A stretch of DNA of 64,000 nt from Pseudomonas sp. AFG_SD02_1510_Pfu_092. GTDB lineage: Bacteria > Pseudomonadota > Gammaproteobacteria > Pseudomonadales > Pseudomonadaceae. Position numbers and translations under genes: made by a program. The notes under the pieces are model-generated. The model had not been told where the DNA came from. It did no database searches and was given only the letters and a program-made list of their open reading frames with translations. How positions within the stretch are numbered: the first letter of the stretch is position 1; each line of letters opens with the position of its first letter. This document shows positions 46,269 to 59,793 of this stretch, piece after piece. The stretch covers positions 62,001 through 126,000 of the forward strand of contig NZ_PUQD01000003.1 of NCBI RefSeq assembly GCF_003331055.1. Direction: 5' to 3'.

Positions 46269-47255
46269 ATGCGAGCAGTAAAGAATCTCCTCGTCCTCTA
46301 CACCGGGGGCACCATCGGCATGCTCGAAACCCCCGAAGGCCTGGCGCCGGCAGGTGGTTTCGAAGCGCGCATGCGCGAACACTTCGCCCACATGGCCGAC
46401 GCGCCACAGCTGCGCTGGGCCTTGCAGGAACTGGACCCGCTGCTGGACAGCGCCAACATGCAGCAGCACAACTGGCTGGCGATGCGCGACGCCATCGTCG
46501 CTGCCGTGGAAACTGGGCATGACGGCGTGCTGGTGCTGCACGGTACCGACAGCCTGGCCTACAGCGCGGCGGCGTTGTCGTTCCTGCTGCTGGGCTTGCC
46601 GGTACCGGTGCTGCTGACCGGCTCGATGCTGCCGGCAGGCGCTGCAGACAGCGATGCCTGGGGCAACCTGTGTGGCGCCCTGGGCCAGTTCGAACAGGGG
46701 TTGGAAGATGGCGTGCAGCTGTACTTCCATGGCCAGCTGCTGCATGGCAGCCGGGCGACCAAACTGCGCAGCGAGGCGTTCGACGCCTTTGTCGCGCTGC
46801 CGCGCCATCGTGACAGCGAGCGGGCCGGGGCGATTCCCGCAGAACTGGGCTATCAGCACCCGCGCCAGCCGGTGAACGTGGCAGTGGTGCCGGTGTTCCC
46901 GGGCTTGCAGGCCAGCCACTTGCAGGCGCTGCTGGGGAGCGGTGTGCAAGGGTTGCTGCTGGAATGCTATGGCAGCGGTACCGGGCCTTCGGATGACCAG
47001 GCTTTGCTCGATGTGCTGAGCGCGGCACGCCAGCGCGGCGTGATGCTGGCGGCGATCAGCCAGTGCCCTGAAGGGTCGGTGGTGTTCGATACCTATGCAG
47101 CCGGTAACCGCTTGCGCGGGGCCGGGCTGGTCAGCGGTGGCGGCATGACCCGCGAGGCGGCGCTGGCGAAGATGGTTGCCCTGCTGGGGGCCGGGTTGGA
47201 TGTCGACACGGCAGAGCGTTGGTTTGCCCTGGATCTGTGTGGGGAGCGGGCCTGA
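46269..47255 (+). CDS. ansA: L-asparaginase type I (cytosolic)
   Basis: The 328-residue protein has both threonine motifs of asparaginases: LYTGGTIGML at the N-terminus and VLVLHGTDSLAYSAAALSFLL. There is no signal peptide, which fits the cytosolic type I enzyme that deamidates asparagine to aspartate. It follows the symporter by 71 bases and may share its transcript. Confidence 0.93.
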   Translation: MRAVKNLLVLYTGGTIGMLETPEGLAPAGGFEARMREHFAHMADAPQLRWALQELDPLLDSANMQQHNWLAMRDAIVAAVETGHDGVLVLHGTDSLAYSAAALSFLLLGLPVPVLLTGSMLPAGAADSDAWGNLCGALGQFEQGLEDGVQLYFHGQLLHGSRATKLRSEAFDAFVALPRHRDSERAGAIPAELGYQHPRQPVNVAVVPVFPGLQASHLQALLGSGVQGLLLECYGSGTGPSDDQALLDVLSAARQRGVMLAAISQCPEGSVVFDTYAAGNRLRGAGLVSGGGMTREAALAKMVALLGAGLDVDTAERWFALDLCGERA

Positions 47256-47269
47256 CTGTTGCCTGGTCT

Positions 47270-47364
47270 GGCCCTATCGCCGGCAAGCCAGCTCCCACAG
47301 GGATAGCATCAGCCTGAGGGTTATGCAGGCTCTGTGGGAGCGGGCGAGCCCGCGAAGAGGCCCT
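47270..47364. repeat. REP pair (inverted)
   Basis: Arms at about 47270-47303 and 47330-47364, between ansA and the tRNA-Sec gene, which converge here. Confidence 0.85.
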
Positions 47365-47380
47365 CACAGGCAAAAGAAAA

Positions 47381-47476
47381 TGGCGGAAGGCAGCGGGAGT
47401 CGAACCTGCCCGGGAACGGCTGCCGTCCCCAACCGGGTTTGAAGCCCGGCCGCGCCACCGGGCGCGATTGCCTTCC
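47381..47476 (-). tRNA. selC: Selenocysteine tRNA (anticodon UCA)
   Basis: The 96-base gene has an 8-bp acceptor stem (GGAAGGCA with TGCCTTCC), discriminator G and encoded CCA, anticodon TCA at 47440-47442 in a loop CTTCAAA, an enlarged D arm, a long variable arm (GGGGACGGCAGCCGTTCCC) and a T arm GGCAGGTTCGACTCCCGCT with an unusual acceptor/T ratio. These are the marks of bacterial tRNA-Sec. It lies 6 bases after selB. Confidence 0.97.
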
Positions 47477-47482
47477 TTGAAC

Positions 47483-50835
<3,353 letters not shown>

Positions 50836-50862
50836 CTACCTTGACTATTCCGTTGTCTGTTC

Positions 50863-50939
50863 TGGCCTCTTCGCGGGCGCGCCCGCTCCCACAAGGTTCT
50901 GCGCAGGCCTTTGTGGGAGCGGGCATGCCCGCGAATAGG
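50863..50939. repeat. REP pair (inverted)
   Basis: Arms at about 50863-50895 and 50911-50939 between selA and fdhE. Confidence 0.87.
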
Positions 50940-50972
50940 GCGACTCGGTCTTACAGTGTAGACACTCAGCCA

Positions 50973-51893
50973 CTATCCGGGCGCGAGCATCAGGTTCGGT
51001 GCCAGGCGATGAAAGCCCTCCTCGTCCAGGCGGATATCCAGCGCCAGGCTGGCCAGGTCGTCGGCCAGCGGTTCAGCCGCCGCATCGTTTTCCAGGTAGT
51101 TCTGTTTCAGGTAGCTGTCGCACCCTGGGCAGCACTCGGCGCGCAGCGGCGCCTTGCCCGGCGCATGGCGGTCATCGTCGAGGCTGGTGTAGCGCAGGTC
51201 CGTGCTCGACTCGCAGTACACACACTTGACCCGCACCACATGCCATTCGCAGGCGCACAGTGAACAGGCCAGGTAGCGCAGGCCATTGTGCTTGCCACGG
51301 TTGCGCACCACTCCGGCCATCGCCGGCGAACCGCAGGCCGGGCACTGGGCAAGGCTGCCAGCGGGCTTGAGTTCGGGCGCGGGCAACGCCAACAGCCAGC
51401 TGGACCACGCCGCCTGCAAGGCCGCGCCAATGAACGGCACCAGCGCTGCGGGTACCGCGTCGTACTGGCCGCCGAGCAAGGCGATGCCCCAGCCCTTGCG
51501 CTGCTCGCCATCACTGCCGCGCAGCACCTGCAACGCATCACCCAGCGGACCGCCGGTTTCACCCTGAAAGCGCTCGAGCAAAGCCTGCAGCCAGACCAGC
51601 CACGGCCCTTCGCGCACCAGGCTGTCGGCCGCCAACGGCGGCAAGCCATGACTTATACACAGGCGCTGACGCTGCTCGGCCACCGGCATGCCAGCAGGCG
51701 GGTTATCCACAAGCTGCTGCTGGATACGGCACAACCGCGCGACGAGCTTCAGGTAATCCCCCAGGGCATTGCCATCAGCCAGCTGCTCCAGGCGCGCGGC
51801 GCGCAGCTCGAACAGGTTGGCGGGGGGCAGGTGCAGAAACGGTGGCATCACCGCCGACGCTTCGATCTGCCCAGGTTCGAGTATCGTGCTCAA
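50973..51893 (-). CDS. fdhE: Formate dehydrogenase accessory protein
   Basis: FdhE of 306 residues has four CxxC rubredoxin-like knuckles: CPACG, CSLC, CVYC and CPGC, with the conserved RYLACSLCACEWHVVRVKCVYC stretch. It assists maturation of the formate dehydrogenase. The start appears to be a TTG at 51893, 4 bases after the fdoI stop, with an AAGGA site; a later in-frame ATG would remove 15 conserved residues. Confidence 0.93.
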   Translation of the reverse strand: MSTILEPGQIEASAVMPPFLHLPPANLFELRAARLEQLADGNALGDYLKLVARLCRIQQQLVDNPPAGMPVAEQRQRLCISHGLPPLAADSLVREGPWLVWLQALLERFQGETGGPLGDALQVLRGSDGEQRKGWGIALLGGQYDAVPAALVPFIGAALQAAWSSWLLALPAPELKPAGSLAQCPACGSPAMAGVVRNRGKHNGLRYLACSLCACEWHVVRVKCVYCESSTDLRYTSLDDDRHAPGKAPLRAECCPGCDSYLKQNYLENDAAAEPLADDLASLALDIRLDEEGFHRLAPNLMLAPG

Positions 51894-51897
51894 GCGT

Positions 51898-52554
51898 TCA
51901 TCCTTCTTTTCGTCCGTGATTGCCTGGCGTCTTGTCGCCAGTCACTTCGCGGTACCACAACTCATGGTGCTTGCGCGCCCAGGCGCGGCTGACCCAGCCA
52001 TGCAGCATGGCGCCGACCGAGCCCTTGATCCAGATGCCGGCGTAGATGTGCACGATAATGCTGAGGATCAGCACGAACGCCGCCAGGGCGTGAAGCAAGG
52101 TGGCGAGGCGAATGGCGCCGATGTCGAAGTAATGACTGAACCAGGCACGCCAGATCACCACGCCGCTGACCAACAGCACCAGCATGCACAGCAACAGGGT
52201 CCAGAACAGCAGCTTCTGCCCGGCGTTGTACTTGCCGATCGCTGGCACGCCGTCCTCCCTGTTCAGCATCACCCGATCGATACGCCGCAGCCATAGCCGA
52301 TCATTGGCAGTGATGAAGTTCGCGCGCCAGAAACGCAACACCAGGCCGAGGAAGAACACGAACATCGCCACGCCCAGAAACGGATGCAGAATGCGCGTCC
52401 AAGGCCCGCCGCCGAACAGGTGGCTGAGCCAGAACAGCGCCGGGTGGAACAGCGCCAGCCCGGACAGCCCGGCAAGCATGAACAGGATCGCGACGACCCA
52501 GTGGTTGCTACGTTCGTTGGCGTTGTAGCGCAGGATGGGTTTGTTGTCGTTCAT
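51898..52554 (-). CDS. fdoI: Formate dehydrogenase cytochrome b556 subunit
   Basis: The 218-residue protein has four membrane helices and the haem histidines of the FdnI/FdoI family ([24 protein letters not shown], and [21 protein letters not shown]). It passes electrons from the iron-sulfur subunit to quinone. It overlaps fdoH by 4 bases. Confidence 0.93.
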   Translation of the reverse strand: MNDNKPILRYNANERSNHWVVAILFMLAGLSGLALFHPALFWLSHLFGGGPWTRILHPFLGVAMFVFFLGLVLRFWRANFITANDRLWLRRIDRVMLNREDGVPAIGKYNAGQKLLFWTLLLCMLVLLVSGVVIWRAWFSHYFDIGAIRLATLLHALAAFVLILSIIVHIYAGIWIKGSVGAMLHGWVSRAWARKHHELWYREVTGDKTPGNHGRKEG

Positions 52555-53501
52555 GGTCGCTGCTCCCCTTGCCCGCCGGGCTTGGCCGGATCATAGACAT
52601 GGACCGACGGGTCCACCTGGTGCACGCTTTCATCCTGCGCTGCGGGCTGCTCGTCCTCCTCCACCCGCTGTGGCCCGACCCGCACATAGTGGAAGAACCC
52701 GGCCAGTACCGCCGCGCCCATGGCCAGCAGCGCCAGCGGTTTGGTGATGCCCTTCCACAGCCCGACCAGCGGGCTGATAACGGGCTGGTCCGGCAGGCCG
52801 GCGTACAGCTTAGGCGTATCGGCATGGTGCAGCACGTACATCACGTGGGTGCCGCCGACGCCGTCCGGGTCATACAGCCCGGCCTGGTCGTAGCCGCGCG
52901 ACTTCAGGTCGACGATACGTTCGGCGGCATGCACCTTCATCTCGTCCTTGCTGCCGAACACGATCGCCCCGGTCGGGCAGGTTTTCACGCAGGCTGGCTC
53001 CAGGCCTACGGTCACGCGGTCGGAACACAGGGTGCACTTGTAGGCCTTGTGGTCCTTCTGCGAGATGCGCGGGATGTTGAACGGGCAGCCGGTGATGCAA
53101 TAACCGCAACCGATGCAATGGTCCTGGTTGAAGTCGACGATGCCGTTGGCGTGCTTGATGATCGCCCCCGGGCTCGGGCAGGCCTTCAGGCAACCTGGCT
53201 CGGCGCAGTGCATGCAGCCGTCCTTGCGGATCAGCCACTCGAGGTTGCCGTCGTCGCGCTCGTGCTCGGTGAAGCGCATCAACGTCCAGGTCTCGGCAGT
53301 GAGGTCCTGGGGGTTGTCGTAGGTGCCGTGGTTGTGGCCGACCTCGTCACGCAGTTCGTTCCACTCCGAACACGCCACCTGGCAGGCCTTGCAGCCGATG
53401 CACTTGGTGGTGTCGATCAGCTTGGCGACTTCCTGCTGCTGGCGTACCGAAGGCGGCACGGTGGTGGTGGCCGAGCGGGCAATGATGTCTTGGCTGGCCA
53501 T
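52551..53501 (-). CDS. fdoH: Formate dehydrogenase iron-sulfur subunit
   Basis: The 316-residue protein carries four 4Fe-4S cluster motifs ([67 protein letters not shown]) and one C-terminal membrane anchor ([19 protein letters not shown]). It bridges the catalytic and cytochrome subunits on the periplasmic side. Its ATG overlaps the fdoG stop by one base. Confidence 0.95.
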   Translation of the reverse strand: MASQDIIARSATTTVPPSVRQQQEVAKLIDTTKCIGCKACQVACSEWNELRDEVGHNHGTYDNPQDLTAETWTLMRFTEHERDDGNLEWLIRKDGCMHCAEPGCLKACPSPGAIIKHANGIVDFNQDHCIGCGYCITGCPFNIPRISQKDHKAYKCTLCSDRVTVGLEPACVKTCPTGAIVFGSKDEMKVHAAERIVDLKSRGYDQAGLYDPDGVGGTHVMYVLHHADTPKLYAGLPDQPVISPLVGLWKGITKPLALLAMGAAVLAGFFHYVRVGPQRVEEDEQPAAQDESVHQVDPSVHVYDPAKPGGQGEQRP

Positions 53502-56500
53502 CAGAGTTTCTCCACTTTGACGAGGAACGACTTGGACTCTGGCGTCTGGGTGTTACCGTCACCCAGGAAAGGCACCAGGGTGTTGGTCAGATAGCCATGC
53601 CGCGTGGCCCCGGTGAAGCCCCAGTGCAGCGGGATGCCGATCTGGTGCACGGTCTGGTTGTTGACCTTGAGCGGGCGAATCCGCTTGGTCACCACCGCCA
53701 CCGCCTCGATATGCCCGCGCTTGCTCGACACCCGCACCCGGTCACCGGCCTTGATGCCCTTCTCGTTGGCCAGCACCTCGCCAATCTCGACGAACTGCTC
53801 TGGCTGGGCGATGGCGTTGAGCCCGCAGTGCTTGCTCCAGAAATGGAAGTGCTCGGTCAGCCGGTAGGTGGTCGCCGCGTACGGGAACTCGTCGTGCGTG
53901 CCGAGGGTTTCCCACACCGAGTCGAAGACCCGCCCGGCCGGGTTGCTGGTGGCCTTCTTGTTCTGCGGATGCAGCAGGTTGATGCCAATCGGCGTCTCGA
54001 ACGGCTCATAGTGCTCGGGGAACGGGCCTTCGGCCATCTTGTCGATGGCGAAGAACCGCGCCACGCCTTCGGGGTTCATGATGAACGGGTTCATCCCCGC
54101 CTCGGGCGGCGAGTCGACCTTGAAGTCGGGCACGTCGGTACCGGTCCAGGCCTTGCCGTTCCACCACACCAGGCGCTTGTTCTGCGGGTCCCACGGCTTG
54201 CCTTGCGGGTCGCTGGAGGCACGGTTGTAGAGGATGCGCCGGTTGGCCGGCCAGGCCCAGGCCCAGTTCTGCACCTGGTGCATGCCGTACGGGTCACTGT
54301 TATCGCGGCGGGCCATCTGGTTGCCTTGCTCGGTCCAACTGCCGGCGAAGATCCAGCAGCCGGATGCAGTGCTGCCGTCATCCTTGAGCTGGCCGAAGCC
54401 CGCCAGTTGCTGGCCGGCCTTGATCACGGCCCCGGTCGGGTCGGTGACGTCGGCTACCGCCCAGCCATTCATTTCCTTGGCCAGTTCCTCCGGGGATGGC
54501 TCTTCGGCAATCTTGTAGGGCCAGCTGATGTTCATCAGCGGGTCGGGGTAGGCGCCGCCCTCGGCCTGGTAGCGTTGGCGCAGGCGCAGGAACAGCTCGC
54601 TCATGATGTGCACATCGGTGCGGGTCTCGCCCGGGCCGTCGGCACCCTTCCAGTGCCACTGCAGCCAGCGGCTGCTGTTGACCAGCGAGCCGTCCTCCTC
54701 GGCAAAGCAGGTGGTGGGCAGGCGGATCACTTCGGTCTGGATATTGGCCGTGTCGACATCGTTGAACGGCCCGGCGTTGCGCCAGAACTCCGAGGTCTCG
54801 GTGGCCAGCGGGTCCATGATCACCAGCCACTTGAGCTTGCCAAGCGCTGCGGTGACGCGGTTCTTGTCCGGCAGCGCGGCGATCGGGTTGAAGCCTTGGC
54901 ACATGTAGCCGTTGACCTTGCCCTGCCCCATCATCTCGAACATGCGCAGCACGTCGTACGCAGGTACATCGAGCTTGGGCAGCCAGTCGTAGCCCCAGTT
55001 GTTTTCTGCCGTGGCATTGGCGCCGTACCAGGCCTTCATCAGGCTGACATGGAACTTGCCGTAGTTCTGCCAATACGACAGTTGCCCCGGGCGCAGCGGC
55101 TTGGAGGCGCGCTTGTCGATGTACGCGGCGTAGTCCTGCTCGGCATCGCCAGCCAGGGTCAGGTAACCCGGCAGCGAATTGGACAGCAGGCCGAGGTCGG
55201 TCAGGCCCTGGATATTGGAGTGCCCGCGCAAGGCGTTGACCCCGCCACCCGGCATGCCGACGTTACCCAGCAGCAGCTGGACCATGGCCGCACTGCGAAT
55301 GATCTGCGCGCCGATCGAATGCTGCGTCCAGCCCAGCGCGTAGAGAATCGTCATGGTCTTGCCCGGTACCGAGCAGCTGGCGATCTCTTCCCAGATTTTC
55401 AGCATCGCGTCCTGCGGCATGCCACAGGTCATGCTGGCCAGTTCCGGGGTATAGCGGCTGTAATGCTGCTTCATCAGCTGGAACACGCAACGCGGGTGCT
55501 GCAAGCTCGGGTCGACCTTGGCAAAACCGTCTTCGCCCAACTCGTAGCCCCAGCCGGACTTGTCGGCGTATACGCGCTTGGCCTCGTCATAGCCGCTGAA
55601 CAGCCCGTCCTCGAAGCCATAGTTCTCTTTGACGATGAACGACACGTCGGTGTAGTTGCGCACGTACTCGTGCTGGATCTTGTCGTTGCTCAGCAGGTAG
55701 TTGATCAGCCCGCCCATGAAGGCGATGTCGGTACCGGTACGGATCGGTGCGTAGTAGTCCGCCACCGAAGCGGTACGGGTAAACCGCGGGTCGACCACGA
55801 TCAGCCGCGCCTTGTTGTGCGCCTTGGCCTCGGTCACCCACTTGAAGCCGCACGGATGCGCTTCTGCTGCGTTGCCACCCATCACCAGGACCAGATTCGC
55901 GTTGGCGATATCGGACCAGTGATTGGTCATGGCGCCACGGCCGTACGTCGGGGCAAGACTTGCCACCGTCGGGCCGTGTCAGACACGAGCCTGGTTATCG
56001 AACCCCAGCATGCCTGTTGCACGGATGACCTTATGGGTCAGGTAGCCAGCCTCGCTGGAGGCGGCGGAGGCAGCGAGAAAACCGGTGGTGAGCCAGCGGT
56101 TGACCGTTTGCCCCTGGGCGTTCTTCTCGATGAAGTTGGCGTCGCGGTCCTGCTTCATCAGGTCGGCGACGCGGTCGAGTGCCTCGTCCCAGCTGACCCG
56201 CACCCATTCCTTACTGCCGGGCTTGCGTACCTGCGGGTACTGCAGGCGGCTCGGGCTGTGGATGAAGTCCAGCAGGCCGGCACCTTTCGGGCACAGGGTG
56301 CCGCGGTTGACCGGGTGGTCGGCGTCACCTTCGATATGGATGATGTTCTGTTTGACATTCTTGCCCGCATCGCCCTGGCTGTACATGATCAGGCCGCAGC
56401 CGACCGAGCAGTAGGGGCAGGTGTTACGGGTTTCTTTGGTATGCGCCAACTTGAAGTGACGCACCTGCTCGGCGAATGCCGGTGTCGGGGCCATGCCCAA

Positions 56501-56569
56501 CGCCGCAAGGCTCGAGCCTCCAAGGCCGACGGCGGCGACCTTGAAGAACTGCCGACGGTTCAGGTCCAT
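53501..56569 (-). CDS. fdoG: Formate dehydrogenase major subunit, selenocysteine-containing
   Basis: The 1022-residue product includes selenocysteine at position 197, encoded by the in-frame TGA at 55979-55981 in the context ARV[24 protein letters not shown], as in E. coli FdnG/FdoG. It starts with a Tat signal ([18 protein letters not shown]) after an AGGAGT site, followed by the 4Fe-4S motif [18 protein letters not shown] and the molybdopterin domains. It oxidises formate to CO2 in the periplasm. A plain gene finder would split it at the TGA. The window supplies SelA, SelB and tRNA-Sec just downstream. Confidence 0.97.
55940..55981 (-). promoter_or_regulatory. bSECIS element of fdoG
   Basis: After the TGA, the minus-strand RNA continues CACGGCCCGACGG and then GGGGCAAG-ACUUGCC-type pairing: GGUGGCAA with UUGCCCC and an apical GUC. 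A GU in the apical loop about 20 bases after UGA is the SelB contact in bacterial SECIS hairpins. Confidence 0.8.
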
Positions 56570-56631
56570 CGTGCACTCCTGATCAGGTGGTGGACGCACG
56601 GAACATGGCCGGCGCCTCTTGGTAGTCACGG

Positions 56632-56654
56632 TGGCGGCCAGTTGATGGCCGCCA
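56632..56654 (-). other. Hairpin in the fdoG leader
   Basis: TGGCGGCCA and TGGCCGCCA form a perfect 9-bp stem with a five-base loop, 63 bases before the fdoG ATG and 72 bases after the SDR stop. It has no T run. It could be a weak terminator for the SDR operon or a leader structure. Confidence 0.5.
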
Positions 56655-56725
56655 ACAGGTAAGACTAGCCAAGAATCGCGAAGGTGCGATGACATGAGTC
56701 AGCAGAAGGCTCTATCGCAGGCCCA

Positions 56726-57487
56726 TCAACAGCGCGGCAGGTTGCGCACCACGTTCAGCGCCGCGCTGCTCTGGGCCACAGGCATGATTTCGATGGTGTT
56801 GATGTTCACATGCGCCGGCTGTTCGGCAATCCAGGCCACCGTGGCGGCAATGTCCTCGGGCAGGATGGCCTCTACGTCGCGATACAAGGCCTGCACGGCA
56901 TCCAGGTCACCGTTCAGGCGCACCAGCGAGAAATCGGTGCCCGAGCACAGCCCCGGCTCGATGTTGCTCACCCGCACGCGAGTGCCCGCGAGGTCGGCGC
57001 GCAGGTTGAGGCTGAACTGCCGGACAAAGGCCTTGCTGGCGCCATATACGTTACCGCCCGGGTAAGGGTAGGTGCCGGCGATCGAGCCGATGTTGATGAT
57101 CATGCCGCTGTCGGCTTCCACCATCTGCGGCAGGATCTTGTGGGTGACCATGGCCAGGCCGGTGATGTTGGTGTCGATCATCCGCTGCCAGTTTTCTGCG
57201 CTGCTGGCCTGGGCACGGTCTACGCCCAGCGCCAGCCCGGCGTTGTTGACCAGCAGGTCGATCTGCAGCGAAGCATCGCGAATCTGCCCGACTGCCGCCT
57301 CGAGCGATGCCGGGTCGGTCACATCGAGTGCCAGCGGAATGAAGTTGACGCCCAGTTCGGCTTCCAGCACCTGCAGTTTGTCCATGCGCCGGGCGCCACC
57401 GATCACGCGGTAGCCTTTGCCGATCAGGGTACGGCAGATGGCGCGGCCAAAGCCCGAGGAGGCGCCGGTTACGAATGCGGTTTTCAT
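56726..57487 (-). CDS. YdfG-like short-chain dehydrogenase
   Basis: The 253-residue protein is a classical SDR: TGASSGFG (residues 7-14), NNAG, Ser of INIGSIAG and YGASK. The sequence RGARRMDKLQVLEAEL-like region and NIEPGLCSGTDFSLVR match the YdfG/3-hydroxy acid dehydrogenase group, which oxidises serine and other 3-hydroxy acids with NADP. AGGAG precedes the ATG. It is the last gene of the oxygenase operon, 22 bases after the TSUP gene. Confidence 0.85.
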   Translation of the reverse strand: MKTAFVTGASSGFGRAICRTLIGKGYRVIGGARRMDKLQVLEAELGVNFIPLALDVTDPASLEAAVGQIRDASLQIDLLVNNAGLALGVDRAQASSAENWQRMIDTNITGLAMVTHKILPQMVEADSGMIINIGSIAGTYPYPGGNVYGASKAFVRQFSLNLRADLAGTRVRVSNIEPGLCSGTDFSLVRLNGDLDAVQALYRDVEAILPEDIAATVAWIAEQPAHVNINTIEIMPVAQSSAALNVVRNLPRC

Positions 57488-57509
57488 CAGTTTTCTCCTA
57501 TGGATGGGG

Positions 57510-58295
57510 TCAGGCCAGGTACTTCACGCCCAGGCTGGTGAACAGGCAGAGCATCGAGAACACCAGCACCTTGCGCACCACTTCGTTGCCCTTGCGCAGG
57601 GCCAGGGCGCTGCCCAGGTGGTTGCCGAGGATGTTGCAGGCCACCAGCGGCAAGGCCAGCAGGTAGACGACCTTGCCGGCCATGATGAAGGCCACCAGGG
57701 CGCCGATGTTGGATGCAAAGTTGAAGGTCTTGGAGTTGGCCGAGCTGGAAACCAGGTCCATGCGCAGCAGGTAATGGAAGGCGATGATGAACATGCTGCC
57801 GGTACCAGGGCCGAAGAAGCCGTCATAGAAACCGATGGCCAGGCAGGTCAGCGGAACCACGGTGAACAGCATGCGCGATGAGAGTTCGCGCTCTTCGACC
57901 GGGCGATCCTTGGGCGTGAGGAAGATGAGGATGCCCAGCGGGATCAGCGCCAGGATGATCTTGCCTACGGTTTCCTGGGAGATCGACACGATCAGGTGTG
58001 CGCCCAGGTAGGCACCGAGCAGCGAAAACGGCACGCCGACCAGCGCCACCTGCCAGACCATCTTGCTGTTGGCCAGGAAGTTGCGAATGGCCGCCAGGGT
58101 GCCAAGGGTACTGACCAGTTTTTCCTGGCCGAGCGCCACTTGCGGCGGCATGCCGACCAGCAGGAAGCCCGGCACTAGGAACAGCCCGCCGCCCCCGGCG
58201 ATGCTATCGACGAAGCCGGCGACGAAGGCAATCGCGCCCAGCATGAGGATCGCCAGCAGCCAGTGTTCCGCCCAAAAAGCGCCTAACAGTTCCAT
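57510..58295 (-). CDS. TSUP-family permease of the oxygenase operon
   Basis: The 261-residue protein has the two TSUP repeats (FVAGFVDSIAGGGGLFLVPGFLLVGMPPQVALGQEKL and IGFYDGFFGPGTGSMFIIAF) and about eight helices. It is a paralogue of the permease at 42962. It lies between an oxygenase and an SDR gene; export or uptake of a small organic or sulfur-containing anion tied to that chemistry is likely but unproven. Confidence 0.88.
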   Translation of the reverse strand: MELLGAFWAEHWLLAILMLGAIAFVAGFVDSIAGGGGLFLVPGFLLVGMPPQVALGQEKLVSTLGTLAAIRNFLANSKMVWQVALVGVPFSLLGAYLGAHLIVSISQETVGKIILALIPLGILIFLTPKDRPVEERELSSRMLFTVVPLTCLAIGFYDGFFGPGTGSMFIIAFHYLLRMDLVSSSANSKTFNFASNIGALVAFIMAGKVVYLLALPLVACNILGNHLGSALALRKGNEVVRKVLVFSMLCLFTSLGVKYLA

Positions 58296-58326
58296 AAAAA
58301 TGCTTCCGTCGAGTCAGTGAAAGGGA

Positions 58327-59352
58327 TCAGGAGAGAACTTCGTAGAGATGGTCGGCCCGGGCGAAGTACACCCGGTTCAGGTCGTTGACCGCGAACAGGC
58401 GCAACAGCCAGCGGTCGGCGCCATCGTTCTGCGGCTCGAAACCGTCGCGGGCATGCAGCACGCGCTGGTTCTTGAAGATCATGAAGTCGCCCGGCAGCAA
58501 CAGGTGCGGCTCATCGAAGCGGCGGGTTTCCAGTACGCCGCGCAGGCTGCCCAGGGCCTGCTCGGCGCGCAGGTTCAGGCCGTGGGTGTTCTCGCTGTCG
58601 AAGCGGCACAGCCATTCACCAGCGTGGCCACGCACCAGAACCGGCAACTCTGCGGTGCAACGACGCTTGCCGGTGAACGAGTCCGGGCGGCGAATTTCGA
58701 ATTGCGGCAGGCACAGCTCACGCACGGTCGATGCAGGCAGCGCCCCGACTACCGCATCGAGGTTGACCAGCGTGGTGCTGATCCGCGGGTCGCAGCGCAT
58801 GCCGAAGAACGACAGGTACTCCGGGCAGCAGGAAGCGCTGGCCAGTGGCTCCGAAGACAGCGGCAGGTCCGGGTTATCCACATGGTAGGAAAAGCGCAGC
58901 CGCGAACCATGGGAACTCTTGTGACTGGAAGAATTGCGCGACGGGATCACATGGCGGAACAGGCGGCCATCGTTCTCACCTTCATAAACAACCGGGTTGA
59001 TGCCCATCAGGCTCTGCATGGTCAGGCTGACCAGGCAGGCAATGGGCGTGCTCCGTGGGCTGAGTACACCGGAATAGGGCGTGGGTGGGATGTCCTGATC
59101 ACGGGGGCAGTTGCGCACGATCATGCTGGTGAGGTGCGGGTCTTCGACGAAGCCACGGATGCGCTGGCACAGGGCCTTCCCCAGCACTTCCTGCGCCTGG
59201 TCCTTGAGCTGTGGATAAAGTTCTTTGCTCGTCTCGAAATCGAGCGGGGTGTTGTTCAGCAGGGTTTGCCAGGCGCTGGAGATGACCCAGGGCAGGCGGA
59301 TCTCGAGTGAGGTCTGAGGCTCGGCCCCTTGTTGCAGGTGTGCGCTTTCCAT
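58327..59352 (-). CDS. Clavaminate-synthase-like Fe(II)/2-oxoglutarate oxygenase
   Basis: The 341-residue protein has the facial triad of 2-oxoglutarate oxygenases: HVD at residues 157-159 (RFSYHVDNPDLPLSSEP), distal His300 in RVLHARDGF, and Arg314 fourteen residues later for 2-oxoglutarate, the spacing of the clavaminate synthase/TauD superfamily. LLPGDFMIFKNQRVLHARDGF is typical of amino-acid hydroxylases such as AsnO/VioC relatives. The substrate is unknown. It leads an operon with a TSUP permease and an SDR and diverges from a MocR regulator. Confidence 0.85.
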   Translation of the reverse strand: MESAHLQQGAEPQTSLEIRLPWVISSAWQTLLNNTPLDFETSKELYPQLKDQAQEVLGKALCQRIRGFVEDPHLTSMIVRNCPRDQDIPPTPYSGVLSPRSTPIACLVSLTMQSLMGINPVVYEGENDGRLFRHVIPSRNSSSHKSSHGSRLRFSYHVDNPDLPLSSEPLASASCCPEYLSFFGMRCDPRISTTLVNLDAVVGALPASTVRELCLPQFEIRRPDSFTGKRRCTAELPVLVRGHAGEWLCRFDSENTHGLNLRAEQALGSLRGVLETRRFDEPHLLLPGDFMIFKNQRVLHARDGFEPQNDGADRWLLRLFAVNDLNRVYFARADHLYEVLS

Positions 59353-59490
59353 TTCGAGTGATATTCCGTTGAGCTGGCTTGAGGCCGTCGGTGTCGTGCT
59401 AAGCCGGGCAGAGGCGGCAGACGTTGTATTTTTTGAAGCCGTTCACAGCTGTGCGATGGCAGCGCTGAAAGCCGCTGGGGCATTCGCACA

Positions 59491-59581
59491 TTGCATCGAC
59501 TCAATCATTGTAATTACAAAACTTGAGTCGATTCAATCCATTTCCAAAGGTGCAAAAACACCTGATTGCATCGAATCAATC
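59491..59581. promoter_or_regulatory. Three direct operator-like repeats in the oxygenase/MocR gap
   Basis: TTGCATCGACTCAATC (59491), TTGAGTCGATTCAATC (59523) and TTGCATCGAATCAATC (59566) fit TTGMRTCGANTCAATC and contain the near-palindrome TTGANTCGANTCAA. Spacings of 32 and 43 bases are close to three and four helical turns. The surrounding 440-base gap is AT-rich and shows no gene. Confidence 0.8.
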
Positions 59582-59793
59582 AACTTATTGATTTCAAAAG
59601 ATTTCTACTCCTCTTGCCAAGCAACACGTGCTCTTCAGAAGAGACCGTCGCTTCGCGGACGAGTAGCTGATACCGAATAAGACAAACAAGGAACGACTCA
59701 ATCGGGGCAATTTACCCGTAAGAAAACACAATTACTTCCATCAGACCTTTCGTGCTAGGCTTCCGCGTTCTCGCAGATTCTGGTGCCATTTCT

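Noticed and set aside
55979-55981. In-frame stop splitting fdoG into two pieces (pseudogene reading)
   Set aside because: The TGA sits at the invariant selenocysteine position, is followed by a SECIS-like hairpin, and selA, selB and selC are adjacent.
53597-56662. Open frame of about 1020 codons on the + strand opposite fdoG
   Set aside because: Shadow of the formate dehydrogenase gene. It has no family resemblance and is low in complexity, rich in V/G/A/R/H.
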